DNA of 64,000 bases from Dactylorhiza incarnata (Eukaryota; Streptophyta; Magnoliopsida; Asparagales; Orchidaceae). The position numbers and the translations under genes were made by a program. The DNA lies in contig JAWHQI010000019.1 of the NCBI GenBank assembly GCA_033032865.1, positions 15,232,001 through 15,296,000 on the forward strand, given 5' to 3'. Positions 11,801 through 23,480 of the stretch are shown piece after piece. Numbering within the stretch: position 1 is the stretch's first letter; the number at the start of each line of letters is the position of its first letter. Under the pieces are notes generated by a model, which was not told where the DNA came from, made no database searches, and saw nothing but the letters and a program-made list of their open reading frames with translations.

Positions 11801-14207
11801 GGCTTTGGCATGATACTTGGTTATCTGTGATTTTAGGTTAATCTATACCCATGATAATTGTTTGGAATCTATTGGAATTGTTTTTCATATACTTCATGTA
11901 GAAATTGAGATTTGCATCACTTGAGTAATTAATCTTCTTAAAATGTCAAATCATATGGTAATGACACATCCTTTTGGCAGAGGACTCTAGGTCCACATAT
12001 TATCATTGGGTAATTTTTGTAGAATTTTCAGAAGTGAAATTACTATTTTTCCTAATTATAGTGGCATTTTGGTAATTATATAATTATGATGATATAGTAG
12101 GCCAGATGATATCCTAGGGACATGATACTCAATGAACCACCTTTATTTGGGATAATATCTTGCTTATAATTTTCATATATCATTAGGAATCATTTTGATG
12201 GTAGTTCATGTGTATTTTGACTTAAGTCCTTAACTATTTTGAATTAAAATAAATACCAAAGTAATATGGAAAATTATGGAAATTGGGCAATACCTTATTA
12301 AGGTCATTAGTAGCCTAGGATAAATATACCAGACCCTGGAGATGAGTTTTTATATGGATTCCCTTATGGGGTTGAGGGATAGTTCAATTTAGTGGACTGC
12401 GTTTAGTAAAAATAGAATTTGGTGGACTGCGTTTAGTAAAAACAGAATTTGGAGTTTTTGACAATTTAGATCCCTAGGTAGTGGGTATGAGTTATATCAC
12501 ACCATGATTCAAGGAGGGTCAATCCTAGGGTTGGTTGTGAGGTTGTATTAGGATTAATGTGGAAGGAAAAGAGGTACGTCCAACCCAATTGGGTCAGACG
12601 GGTCTTAAGCTAAATCACGCTAAGCATATGAAATGATGAGGGTGAACCGAATGTTATCCACCAACTAAAGTAATTGTCTTGATGAGGATGATGGGGTTGA
12701 GCCCATTGATCTGTAGTACCGTTAGGGGCCCCTTTATGGAGTACACCGCGGGAAGTCCAAGATTCACCCTAAATATAACACGAACCAAATTGTAGGCAAG
12801 AGTAGCCTAAGTGGGTATGCAGACTGGTATGGATCTCCTCCGGGAAGGAGATGGGTTGGATCAGCTTGGGTGTTAGTCCCTGAGCCGGGAGCTCGGGTGG
12901 ACATGTTAACACTTGTTACCTATCCAAATAGTGGCGAGTCTTCGGTACTAGGCTAGTCGTGTCATCGACAGTAGTACGTTGACTCGGGTGAGGGTGTGGT
13001 TTAGAGGGCCGGTAAGTTTGAGTACCGCGGTCTGGAGGACAATCCCTAATAACCCACCCCGACCTTAAAGTCTGGTGGATTCCAGCAAGAGTACGCAGGA
13101 GCTCCGCTGTTGTGTTCTTAGCGTTGAGGCGTACATGAGGTCTAGGCTTGGTAGTGACTATACCCGCCTAGGATGTGGAGTGCCCGATCCACTACCACCA
13201 TGAGCGACGACGGTCGGTACCCGAAAGGTTCGCTACCTTTCAAACAAATTGGGAACTATAAAGGTCTGTGCGCATAGAGTCGTGTGGGTGAGTCACATTG
13301 CATAATTTCATTAAAACATCATAACCATAGCATAACATAACATACACATAGCATACCCCCATCATATAAATTAGTATGGGCTCTTTTATATGATGGGTTA
13401 CCTGGACAGATTAACTTATATGTCGTATGAGCGTTCATATAAGTTAAGGTACGAATCTGTGCTGGTAGTTTAGATTTACATACTGCCCTGCGTTTCCTTT
13501 CTACTTACTACTTACTTCATTGCTCTACTTTACTGCCTTATACCTGTACTATACTGCTAGCTAGATTTTACTGCTTTACTTATACCTGCTAGAGTAGTGC
13601 CATGTCACCACCTTCTTGTTTACCCCTTGTTTGTCCTCCGCTTCTTCCTCCCTCTCGGTGCCTAGGAGTCGTGGAGGGAGGCGAGGACAAAACGGCTTAG
13701 TCTTTATGACTAACGGTCGGTGTGACCGCAGGATGTCCGAGGAGGCAGAGTTGTCCCGCGCGCAGCATGACGAGATGGCAGGACCTGAGCAGCAGATGCA
13801 GCGCACTACCACGACGCCACAGGTTGATAATTAGATAGTTAGATTTCCGCTTTTTGAGAGCTTTTGTTGTAGAATTCCGCATGTTGTAGAGAGAGAGAGA
13901 TAGTACATTACTTTGTAAATGTATCGGGTTTAAGCCCCATTAATTGTACTTCTCTTATGGACTTTCTGTTTTCATTATATATGATGCTGTGATTGTGGAC
14001 ATGCCTTCTTTTATGTACTTACTTTTTGGCATATTTTACTTATGATCGTATAGCCGGCAGGGTTGGTGCTGAGCGGTGTTAGTCAACCCGAGTGTTGGTG
14101 ACACCGCAAGGCAGCGATTCTGGGCGAAGGTCCACCTCAACCGTGCGATACGGGAGAGGTTCGAGTTTTCAAGTACCCGAACGGGTTTTGGAAAAAGAGA
14201 CCTTACA
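8878..14207 (+). repeat. LARD 3' LTR
   Basis: Right-hand LTR, TG at 8878 and CA at 14206-14207, followed by CCAAC. It repeats the left LTR including the four-copy 156-bp array (about 11320-11955). It also shares, in the last kilobase, a TGACTAACGGTC block and a GCCGGCAGG...CACCGCAA block with the LTR of element A. Confidence 0.92.
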
Positions 14208-14212
14208 CCAAC
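14208..14212. repeat. Target site duplication CCAAC, right copy (LARD)
   Basis: Exact match to 201-205, immediately after the terminal CA of the right LTR. Confidence 0.93.
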
Positions 14213-14430
14213 GGCAACGGATATTAAGATGTGCCCACATAGTGTGAAGATAATACGATTCAAAATAAAAATGCTATTGTGCAAAATACTACACCTAACA
14301 AAAATTACTAAAGCAACCTAATTAAAACAGGAAAATGGAATAAAAAGAAATAAAACAAAGAAATGCAATTTACAAATGGACGGGCTTCTCTCTCAGGTTC
14401 TCCCTCTCCAGAAAACTCACACGACTGTGT

Positions 14431-14448
14431 TCCCCGGCAACGGCGCCA
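14431..14448 (-). other. Primer-binding site for tRNA-Asp (element T)
   Basis: The plus strand reads TCCCCGGCAACGGCGCCA, identical to the 3' end of plant tRNA-Asp including CCA; its complement is the minus-strand primer site. It lies six bases inside the terminal CA of the LTR. It is only an 18-base primer match, not a tRNA gene. Confidence 0.9.
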
Positions 14449-14454
14449 AAAACT

Positions 14455-16061
14455 TGATGGCGCAAATCTCGCACACCGCTATAGGCGGTAGCTCGACTGC
14501 GGCACGAAACGGCAGTGTACCGATCGTTCAAGTAATATAAAATGGGAATGAATCCCCAAGTATCGATCTCAAAGGAACACAGTAAGGTGGAGTTTATTAT
14601 CGAGGAAGGACTTGAGATTGAAGTCCTTTTGAGCGGATGGATGCGGAAACGGGGATTTTGGATTGTGGAAAATAAAGAGAAAATGCTATGACTACTCCTA
14701 TATAATGCCGCTATGCAATGCTTCGCTTGGCGGAATGGAGACAAGGCAGGCCTTGAGCGCGCTGCGTCGCAAGGGCGGATGGACGAGTAGGCAGACAGAA
14801 TCGAACTATGTAGGCCTTGAGCGCGCTGCTTCGAAGGGCGAGTGGATTACACGGGCCGCGATGCCACGCTTCGGTAGGCGGATGGACGAGTAGGCTAACG
14901 GAGTGAGGGTCGTAAGCACCTCTTCAACAAGCACGCCACTAGCAATTGCTATATAGTGCGGCGACGAACGTGACGACGGGATGGAGGATGGAATGGGGCG
15001 CACCTCAAGCAACTCAAACAACAAACATTTCACATAGACAGGAAATATATAGAAATACAAACTAGTTTTAAGTGCAACTTCATCTTAATACATAGATCTA
15101 ACTACATACACATCAATAAGAGAAGAATAAGGCAAGAAATCGATCGAATCCGAAGTCTCGTTGTAGATTCACGGTTGGAATCGCCGGGTTGTCAATCCGC
15201 GTCCAAGCTCGGTCCGCAACTACGTCCGGGGTAGAGAGAGCTGTCACTACTCTCCAATGAGCCCGTCTTCTTCGTGTCACGATCCGGTAGAGGTTGCAAA
15301 CTTCCTCTTGCTTGATGGTGATGGCGGCTAGGTCTTCCCTTGGAGCGCTAGGATGAAGGAGGAGGCTGAGAGGAAGCTCTGGCTCAAGATTGGCGTGAAG
15401 AACAAGCTCGGAGCACCTCCATATGGTGGGCGGCGATGGAGGGGCGAAAAACCTGCGGAAGGGGCAAAAACGGCGGAGCTGGGCGGAAGAAATGCGACGA
15501 TCCCGACCTAATTCGCGAGCAGGTCAATATATAGGCGCTGGAATAAACAGTGCGCACGGACATTGGCGCACGACCAGTGGTCGTGCGCACTAGCATCCTG
15601 TGATCGTGCGCCTTCCTGGACGGAGCCTGCAAGGTAAGAAAATTATAAAATACAATGTTCGCACGACCAGTGGCGCACGACCAGTGGTCGTGCGCGCTAT
15701 CGTACGTGGTCGTGCGATAAGGAAGATAGAACTTAGATTTCAGGGGTTAAGTGCGCACGATCAGTGGCGCACGACCAGTGGTCGTGCGCAATAGAACCAG
15801 TGATCGTGCGCAGTGTTCCTGTACAGATTTGTACCGGGAACACCTGCACGACTCCTGCACTAATCAAACCACTGAAAGTGACACTTAACCATGCATGAAA
15901 ACTAATAATGAAGATAAACAAGAAATAACACCAAAACGGGCCTAGAAGTGCACATAGCATGGAATAACAAATATGAGCGAAAACATGCCTAAAATGTAGT
16001 GCATAGACTAGAAAATCGGCCCAGATGAGTCCATAAATGTGTATAAAATTGGGACTCATCA
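14455..16061 (-). repeat. 5' LTR of element T
   Basis: A 1,607-bp LTR starting TGATGAGTCCC at 16061 and ending CCATCA at 14455. Near its start the minus-strand sequence contains GGACTCATC, the complement of the opening bases. It carries a palindrome array directly upstream of a TATA box, and degenerate direct repeats (GGCCTTGAGCGCGCTG, GCGGATGGACGAGTAGGC) at 14750-14895. No gene is seen in it. Confidence 0.78.
15536..15800 (-). promoter_or_regulatory. Element T LTR promoter: CpG palindrome array plus TATA box
   Basis: Three 23-nt palindromes (arm GCGCACGACCA, central G, complementary arm) lie at 15576-15598, 15673-15695 and 15767-15789, with diverged half sites between. The 94-97 bp spacing is regular. 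In minus-strand reading the array ends about 30 bases before TATATATTG (15543-15536), a plausible core promoter. The arrangement matches the palindrome-then-TATA layout of the copia LTRs here although the words are unrelated. Confidence 0.7.
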
Positions 16062-18882
16062 TAAGCCAAGGGGCCGATCCGCTCCAGGATCCTATAGGGC
16101 CCCATATATCTCAAACTGAGCTTCTTCCGCCCGCATACCCGCGAGACTCCATGCATCGGACGTATGGTTCCATGCCTATGCTGGCCTGGTGACTGTTGTT
16201 GTACGAGAACTCGACTAACGACAATAGTCTCTCCCATGGTTCCCCGCAGTCCAGAATTCATAGAAGTAGAAGATCCTCCAATGTCCGGTTGGTACGCTCC
16301 ATTTGCCCGTCTGTCTGGGGGTGGAATGCAGTGATGAATGTCAGTCGTGTGCCCAAGTAAGCGTGCACTGCTCTCCACTCTCTCGACGTAAATCGTCCAT
16401 CCCGATCCGACATAATCGTCCTAGGCACGCCATGATACCAAACAAACTGCTCCACGAACCTTCGTACCAAATCAACGACCGATGTGTCCTTTCTAATTGG
16501 AATGAATCGGGCCACCTTCGTCAATTTGTCGACGATCACCCATATCGAGTCATTCCCCGCATGTGATCGGGGAAGACCATGTATAAAGTCCATCGCGATG
16601 TCGTCGATCTTCCACTCCGACACCGGGAGTGGATGTAGTAGCCCAGCTGGGTTCTTGCATTCCGCCTTCATGAGCTGGCAAGACTCGCAGTGCGTCACAA
16701 AATAGGTGATATCCCTCTTCATGCCCAGCCAATACATGGTCGTCTTCAAGTTCGCCGCATCTTGGTGATACTCGGATGCACCGAATACCTACTGCAGTGA
16801 GCCTCCGTCATGATGTACTTCAGCGAATAGTCTCCGACTGAGCCTGCCTCCAAGCCTCTGAATATCGGCTAGCTTGGCATCCTGCCTCTGCCCATCCCTG
16901 ATGCGGTCTCGGATGTCATATGTGGTACTCATCGCCGCCAGGTACTCCTCAAAAGGTTCCGGATCATCCTCGGATACTAAGGAGATCTGCATGTCCCCGA
17001 ACATCCGTACTAGCTCCATGGACATCACTGGGGCTCTGCTCCTGATGTGGTAGCTCTCCTGCTCAGTGCGTCTGCCACCACATTCGCCTTTCCCGGGTGG
17101 TAATGCATGGTGTACTGGTAGTCCGATAAGAACTCCACCCAGTGTCTCTGTCGAATGTTCATCTCCTTATGCGCATCTACGTACTTCATATTCTTATGAT
17201 CTGAAAATATGTCGTAGTGGATGCCATAGAGGTAGTGCCGCCAGATCTTCAGAGCGAATACGACCCATCCCCTGGTATGATGCATCCGATAAGAACACCA
17301 CCCACCGGGTAATTCCGCTCGTGGTTCTTCAACTGGCGGGAAGTGTACGCTATCACGTGCCCATTCTGCATCAGAACGACACCCATCCCCTGGTATGATG
17401 CATCAGTGTACACCTGGAATCCTTCCTTCCTCGATGGAAGGGCAAGCATGGGGGCCATCGTAAGCCCGCCCTTCAGCTCCTGGAAGGCCGCCTCACACTG
17501 CGGCGTCCAAACGAAAGTAGTATCCTTCTTCGTCAGGGATGTGAATGGGAGGGCTATCTGGGAAAACCCCTGTATGAACTTCCGGTAATAACCGGCAAGC
17601 CCCAATAAGCTCCGCACGTCGGTGGCCGTCTTCGGTGGTGGCCATTCCTGTACTGCCTGGATCTTCGCTGGATCCACTGCTAGACCAGCTCCAATGATAA
17701 TGTGGCCCAGGACGGCCACCTCCTTCAGCCAAAACTTACACTTGCTGAACTTTGCATACAGGCGGTGGTCCCGAAGCTTCTTCTATGTTAGTGCCAAATA
17801 ACATGCATTTTCCACCTCCGTCCTCGAATAGATGAGGATGTCGTCGATGAACACGATGACAAAGATGTCGAGATATGGCTCAAACACCCAGTTCAACAGA
17901 CTCATAAATTCTGATGGTACATTCGTGAGCCCGAACGACATCACAGTGAACTCTTATAGTCCGTATCGGCTGCTGAAAGCCGTCTTCGGGATGTCTTCCT
18001 CCTGAATCCACAGTTGGTAATATCCTGATCTCAATTCCAGCTTCAAGAAGCAGTGGGCTCCCTCTAGCTGGTCAAATAGCTCGTCTATCCTGGGCAAAGG
18101 GTACGTGCTCCGCACCGTCAGCCTGTTCAGAGCTCTGTAGTCGATGCACAGTCTGAGGGTCCCATCCTTCTTCTTCATGAATAACACCGGAGCTCCCCAA
18201 GGTGAGGAACTCCGTCTGACGAACCCAGCTTCCACCAGCTCCTGTAGTTGGATCCGAAACTCTGCTAGCTCCTTTGGGGCCATCCGATAAGGAGCTCTAG
18301 ATACTGGCTTAGCCCCTGGCACCAGCTGGATCTAAAAATACTTCTCGCGGTGCGGTGGCAGCCCTGGCAACTTGTCCAAGAATATGTCGGCAAAATCCCA
18401 TACTACAGGGATGCTGGCCACAAAATCCTTCACCTCAACTGCCTCGAACAACACCTAGTATACCTCACCTCCCTGTAGGTGGGCCTTGACAGCCTGAACA
18501 GATGATAATAAGAGACGGGAGGGGGGTATTATACCTTCGACTACAACTTCCGTGTCCTCGTGCTTCAGAACAATCCTTCTCGCCGGGCAGTCAATCCTTG
18601 CCTGGTTCCCGTGCTGCCAGTTCATGCCTAGGATCAGATCAAAGTCCTTCATCTTCAAAAGCGTCGCCGGTGCTTCAATCAGCTTCCCTCCTATCTCCAC
18701 ATTCATGTTGCACTTTGCATTCGTTATTATCTCTGATCTGTCCGGGAACCGCACCCTCCTGAGTATGCCCTAGAAGTGTTGGACTTGGTCCAGATCATCC
18801 ACAAATTCTTCGGAGACGAACGTGTGTGAGATACCCGTATCAAATAAGGTGTATGCGGGCTTGCCGCAGACGAGTACTATAC
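16062..18882 (-). pseudogene. pol: Element A pol: protease, RT, RNase H and integrase remnants
   Basis: In minus-strand order: protease with a DTG triad near 18840; RT with the first palm block around 18120-18230 ([10 protein letters not shown]) and FIDDILIYS near 17845; RNase H with YTDAS near 17405 and a DHKNMKY block near 17190; integrase with two Cys of the zinc finger near 16685 (CESCQ), then core motifs including SDRDGRF and HPQTDGQMERT. The frame stops when T begins, just after a GPYRILERIGPLAY module. At least six in-frame stops and several frameshifts show it is dead. A patch around 17268-17310, where the conserved RNase H block before VFAL should be, is replaced by copies of neighbouring sequence. 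Confidence 0.85.
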
Positions 18883-18974
18883 CTGGGTGATTTTTGTTTT
18901 TTGGTTCAATGCTAAGGTAAGACTAAGGTTTGCTAGGAACTAATGAACATAAACCAGGAAGACATTAAAAGTAC
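18883..18974 (-). other. Candidate 92-bp intron between gag and protease of element A
   Basis: The minus strand reads ...ATTACAG|GTACTTTT at the left boundary and ATCACCCAG|GTATAG at the right, enclosing 92 mostly AT-rich bases. Removing them joins gag to protease in frame and gives a V-I-T-G-I-V-L-V stretch before the DTG site, matching what gypsy proteases usually show there. Splicing is inferred from the GT-AG ends and the repaired frame. A non-intronic insertion is the alternative. Confidence 0.5.
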
Positions 18975-20050
18975 CTGTAATGACCCTTGCGGGGTCCCGG
19001 GTCTGAGCTAGGTCCAGAGCGTACATTTGGTCCCTGTTCTGTCTCTGGTCTCTGTCCTGAAATCCACAGCCTCGACCACGTCATCGATCCCCAAAATGCT
19101 AAGCTGGTGGTGCAGCCTGTAGTGCTGGTGGTGCATTCCTCTGAGGGCAGTTCCTCCAGATGTGGCCAGTCTGGTGGCAGTGGTAGCATTCCGGTGGGGG
19201 AGGTGGCCACCTCCTCCAATTCTCGGCATCTCCCGCATCTATAGAGGCTGAGGAGCCAACACTACCGGCTCCCTCTGCTCCTGCCTCTCCTCCTGGCGGG
19301 GTCGGACTTCCGTCCTTCTTTTCCCAGCATCTCGACCTCTCTGCTGGTCTCTTCTGCCTCCCCATCCCTGATCCTCCATCGGTTTCTTCCTTCCACAAAT
19401 GGTGTGCTGGTCTGCTTCCAGCTTTTTGGCCATGTCCAAAATCTTGGCCATACTGTTGTCGGAAACAAAGAGGAGGGCCTGCCTCAGCTCGTCACGGAGG
19501 CCCTTGTAGAACCTCTTGGCATATCCTGCGTTATCCAACTGATATGAATCCGCAAACCGGGCCAAGTGGGTAAACTCCCGGTGGTACTCCAGAACTGTCC
19601 TGCTCCCCTGCCTCAGCTGCAGGAATCTGTCCTCCAACTCGTCTCTTGCGGACTGCGGCACAAAATGCTCTAGTAGTGCTGCTTTGAAATCATCCCAAGA
19701 AACATCCGCAGCCTACAGTCCTGCATATAATGTGTCCAGCAGCGACTTCCATAATCTCTTCGCATGAGACTCCATGCATGAGACCACCAGTGGCACCTCC
19801 ATCTCTGCCCGGCACTGAATCCCTGCTAGCATCTCCTCCATGATGTCCACCCACTCCTCAGTCCTCACAACTGCCTCCGTCCCGAGGTATGATGGAGGAG
19901 AGAGACCTCGGAAGACGCTCAGCCAGTTGGCCCCGGGGTTTGGCTGAGGAGCCGGTGCCTGCTGTGCCCTGAATGTTTCTAGTATGGCAGTCAGTGTTTG
20001 TCCCATCTCCGTTTGTTGGAACAGAGTAGGAGCAGGTGGTGGTGGGACGA
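18975..20050 (-). pseudogene. gag: Element A gag (main part)
   Basis: The minus-strand frame opens directly at the C1 insertion. It shows a Pro-rich N-terminus, a retrotransposon-gag core (RTEEWVDIMEEML, then a block with EDRFLQLRQGSRTVLEYHRE), an Arg-rich linker and one CCHC zinc knuckle (CYHCHQTGHIWRNC, near 19195), ending just before the candidate intron. An in-frame TAG near 19713 and frameshifts around 19240 break it. The first codons lie on the far side of C1 at 30445-30398. Confidence 0.82.
20046..20050. repeat. Target site duplication GACGA, left copy (C1)
   Basis: GACGA precedes the TG of the C1 5' LTR and recurs at 30398-30402 after the terminal CA of its 3' LTR. It fixes both ends of C1. 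Confidence 0.92.
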
Positions 20051-21371
20051 TGTTGGGAAAATGATTTCTCTTAACCCCTGAAAATGAGTCAAATATGAAT
20101 TCCAAGAATGAAAAACAAGGCTAAGTAAATATGTGTCGAATAGTGTTCGACGCAACGTCGAAATGTAGTCGACGTCTCTTTCAGATTAAGTCGAAGTAAC
20201 TCTAGGAAGATTTCGACGTATGTGTTGTCGACGTTACTCTGATTTATAGTCGACGCAACTAGTGAAGTCGACGCACCTTAGTCGACGCACCTTCCTTATT
20301 CACCTCTCGACGTCCAGACAGGATGTACTCGACGCTTGCGTCGAATGGCAATCGACGCACGTCGATTTATTTCACAGACTTAAATATGCGCCAGATCTCT
20401 TTCCTTCTTTCAGTAAATCTGATTTGTATGGAATAATGTTAATATTTTATAGCGTTCTGAATCATTCTTTCCTTCTATTTGATTCTTGGCTAATCTGATT
20501 AACTCTATTTTGGATATTATTTGAAATCAGAATTCATTCTTTCCTTCTACAGAAATAAACATTATGGAAACATTTTTTCTTTCTATTCTCTCTAACTGCT
20601 AATTGATTATCCTCCTATAGTATTATGTTGAATTAACAGAGCTATAAATAAAGAGGAGGTCGGCAGAAAATAAAGAAGAGTGATCTACCACACACATTTG
20701 AAATAGAGGAAAAGCTCCCAAGAGAAAAGAGAGAAATTGAGAAAAAGCTCTGCAGCAACATTCAAGCACTTCTTCTTCTTCTTCTTCTTCTGAAGTCACA
20801 CTGCTGCAAAATCTGATAGCTCTCACAAAGAGAGAAAGGCTGCAAATCTTCTTCTCTCTATAGAAGAAAGATTCAATTCACTTCTTGTGCTTCCAATCAT
20901 CTTGCTAGGAAGAAGATTCTTTCTTGTTTTTATTTCTTCTCCTTTCTTTCTTTCTCACATAAACATTGTAAAAGAGTTTTTAGAATCTCTCTCCAAAAAA
21001 TTCAGTGTACTGGTTCTAAGAGTCTCCTTGTCAAAAGACTCAGTTGGTTCTAAGAGTTTCCTTGTCAAAAGACTCAGGGTGGTTCTAAGAGTCTCCTTAT
21101 CAAAAGACTCAGTGCAAGATAGTGAATTCCTACCAAGGGGGTAGAAGAGTGGAATACCGAAAGTTTGGGGAACCACTATATTTTCTTGTGTTGTGCTGTG
21201 ATTTATTTTCTTGTATTTACTTTATTTTCTTGCTTAATTCTTGTTGGTGTTTGGTAAGCTCTAATCTGTGATCATACACATATATATATATTAACTTTGC
21301 ACAAAATAATTTTTAATTCTCTATTCACCCCCCCTCTAGAGAATTCAAGTGAGGTTAATTGTGCACTTTCA
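20051..21371 (+). repeat. C1 5' LTR
   Basis: TG at 20051, CA at 21370-21371. It holds a dense set of GTCGA/TCGAC words at 20130-20365, a TATAAATA box at 20643-20650, a run of CTT repeats near 20770, three tandem copies of a roughly 35-bp unit (GGTTCTAAGAGTCTCC...) at about 21010-21115, and the C-rich end CACCCCCCCTCTAGAG usual in these LTRs. Confidence 0.92.
20130..20650 (+). promoter_or_regulatory. C1 LTR promoter region: GTCGA hairpin words and TATA box
   Basis: Between 20130 and 20365 at least a dozen GTCGA or TCGAC words form inverted pairs. The clearest, intact in the 3' LTR at 29172-29194, has 9-bp arms TGCGTCGAA and TTCGACGCA around a 5-nt loop; the 5' LTR copy has lost one CpG to TpG. 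TATAAATA follows at 20643. The same words recur in C1 gag (about 23078-23250) and upstream of the extra gene (26740-26960). Confidence 0.75.
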
Positions 21372-21373
21372 AT

Positions 21374-21385
21374 TGGTATCAGAGC
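21374..21385 (+). other. C1 primer-binding site (initiator tRNA-Met)
   Basis: TGGTATCAGAGC, two bases after the LTR end, is the standard plant copia primer site complementary to the 3' end of initiator tRNA-Met. Confidence 0.93.
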
Positions 21386-21466
21386 TAGGTTGATCTAAAA
21401 AGGATAACTCCTTGATCAAAAAGATCCTACCTCTCATATATATATATTTCAAAACTATTTTATCAT

Positions 21467-23460
21467 ATGGCACAAATCAAAGATTATGCTTCCACCAGAC
21501 CACCAATTTGCAACCTGGAAAAGTTTGCACTTTGGAAAACAAGAATTAGAATTTATTTAAACTCTATTGATGATGAATTGTTTAATGTGATCTTGACAGG
21601 TCCCCCAAGCCATTCAGGAAGGATTCAAGTGGAAAAGTGACTGAAACACTTGTTCCAAGAGCTGAATGGACAGAAGATGAGAAGAAAGCCCAAGGACATG
21701 ATGCCAAGGCTATGAATATCCTAGTCTCAACCCTCTCAGATGAAATTTTCCAAAAGATTGCTGATTGTGAGTCAGCTAAGGAAGTATGGGAAGCTCTCAC
21801 CAAAATGGTAGAGGGAAGTGCTGATGAGAAAAAGGATAGAAAGGCACTACTGATCTCCCAATATTAAAACTTCCAAAAGAAAGAAAGTGAAAGTGTTACT
21901 GACATGTATTCAAGATTCAGCCTCATAGTCAATGAATTGAGAACACTTGAGAAGGACATATCTCTCACTGAGATAAATGATAAATTGCTGACTTGCTTTC
22001 CTAGCTCTTGGGACTCAAGAATCTGGCCAATCAAAGACTACAGAAGTCAAAAAGAAATATCAATAGATATTCTGTTGGGTAAATTAAAATCATATGAACA
22101 ACTGTTGAAAACCAGAGCTGAGAAAGAAAAGGCCTCTCCACTCTCAAAAGAAAAGAGTATTGCATTGAAAGTTGTTGAAGGTGAACCATCTACTAGTGAT
22201 GAGGAACTAATCAGCTTCCTGGCTAGGAAGTTCAAGAGGTGGATCAAAACAGAAGGATCCAGAGGAAGAGATTCAAAAACCAGGTATAATAAAACACCTA
22301 CTAAAGAGATTATCTATTACTCTTGCAGGAAACCTGGACATATTGCACCTAAATGTCCTAAGGAGAACAGCACAAAGAAAGATCTGAAAAGAACAGATCT
22401 AAAGAAGAAAAAGAAAGAAAGAGGATTCATTGCTCAATCTTGGAGTGATTCAGAATCTGAAGGAAGTAACTCATCAGACAATGATCAGGAAGAGGTCAAG
22501 CAAGAGGAAACCTGTCTGATGGCCACTGAGAAGCTTGATGATACATCTATGGTAAATATACTTGATGATATAGATTTCTCTTCTACTGATTTCAAACAAG
22601 ATTTCAAAGAATTCTGTTTAGATCTAATCAAATCTGAAAAAGAAGTAAAAGAATAAAGAATTGAATTAAGAAATCTCAAACATGTGAATACACACTATGA
22701 AAACTATAAGCTCAATCAAGAGCTCTCAAAGAAGGAATTAGACAAAATCCATTCAGAAAATCTAACACTAAGGAAAGAGCTGGCAAAGGCTAAAGCCTTT
22801 GCGGACTCTCTGAATGGAAGAGGTCAGAAGCTCAAGAATATCTCTGAGAATCTCACTGATAGATTTAGACAACTAAAGCTGAATACTAATGAAGCATCTA
22901 AATCACAAACATTCAGCAAACCTGTCTGGAAACATCCCATTCAATTCACTAGGGAGAATCATCTAGCAGGAATTAGATCACAAGTAGGTCCAGAAACAAC
23001 CACTGTTTTTAATAAACCTAATCCCATTACAGATAAAGGAATCTTAGGAAAGTATCCTCACAAAAATTCTGAACATACGTCGAATTATTATCCACGTGCG
23101 TCGATTTCTAATCGACGCATACACCAAATCGCGTCGACCTCCACTCAACGTAATCTCTCACATGCTTCGACTAAAAGTAGACTCAGAATGAAGGAAGCGT
23201 CGACCTCATATCGACGCAACCATAAGTCTACGTCGAATCCCTATCGACGCAATAAATCAGACAGAAAATTTTCTGTTTCCAAACAGGTCCCTCAATCCAT
23301 GTCCTTCTATTATGAACACTATTTCTGTGATATCATCCAAGAAGATTGGTATGATAAGCCAGTACCCCATAAGGAGGAAGGATATCCTGAAAAACCCACT
23401 TATTCTTTTATTAAATCTTTTACTAATGAGAGAAAGGAACCCCAGCTCAGCAGGGTCTAA
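21467..23460 (+). pseudogene. gag: C1 gag (broken)
   Basis: The ATG at 21467 follows the primer site and opens a Sirevirus-like Gag (N-terminal block RPPICNLEKFALWKTRIRIY). The capsid-like core with SADEKKDR and the nucleocapsid follow, then a long Lys/Ser/acidic tail with a coiled-coil-like stretch at about 22684-22880. A frameshift lies near 21620, and in-frame TAA codons lie at 21865 and 22654. The zinc knuckle at about 22312-22356 reads Y-x2-C-x4-H-x4-C, so its first Cys is now Tyr. At 23078-23250 the coding sequence is packed with GTCGA hairpins yet stays open, encoding Ser/Thr and Arg-Arg-Asn repeats. Confidence 0.85.
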
Positions 23461-23480
23461 ACTAATGTTTAAACTTTTAT

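Larger units (their letters stand above)
206..14207 (+). mobile_element. Complete LARD-type non-autonomous retrotransposon with 5.3-kb LTRs
   Basis: The element is 14,002 bp: 5,364-bp and 5,330-bp LTRs (206-5569, 8878-14207) around a 3.3-kb interior. LTRs start TGTAACATCC and end TTACA. A primer-binding site follows the left LTR by two bases, and CCAAC flanks both ends. No gag or pol motif is seen in any frame, which with these proportions matches the LARD class known from grasses. The LTR start and the block TTTCGAGGACGAAAT before the right LTR resemble Tekay/Del-type chromoviruses. It must have been mobilised in trans; element A is the best helper relative in the window. Scattered substitutions and a roughly 35-nt indel separate the LTRs. 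Confidence 0.9.
14208..16061 (-). mobile_element. Element T: tRNA-Asp-primed gypsy-type element, 5' end, minus strand
   Basis: Reading right to left: an LTR (16061 to 14455), a primer site matching the 3' end of tRNA-Asp, about 190 bp of leader, then an ATG at 14240 whose frame crosses the LARD into 205-1. The tRNA-Asp primer sequence is typical of Athila/Tat-type Ty3/gypsy elements, but without pol in view the lineage is unproven. T entered the integrase end of element A; A sequence resumes at 16062. The rest of T and its 3' LTR must lie left of the window. Confidence 0.75.

Noticed and set aside
14431..14448. tRNA-Asp-like sequence
   Set aside because: Only the 18-base 3' end is present, beside an LTR end; this is a primer-binding site, not a tRNA gene. 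The same holds for the tRNA-Met matches.
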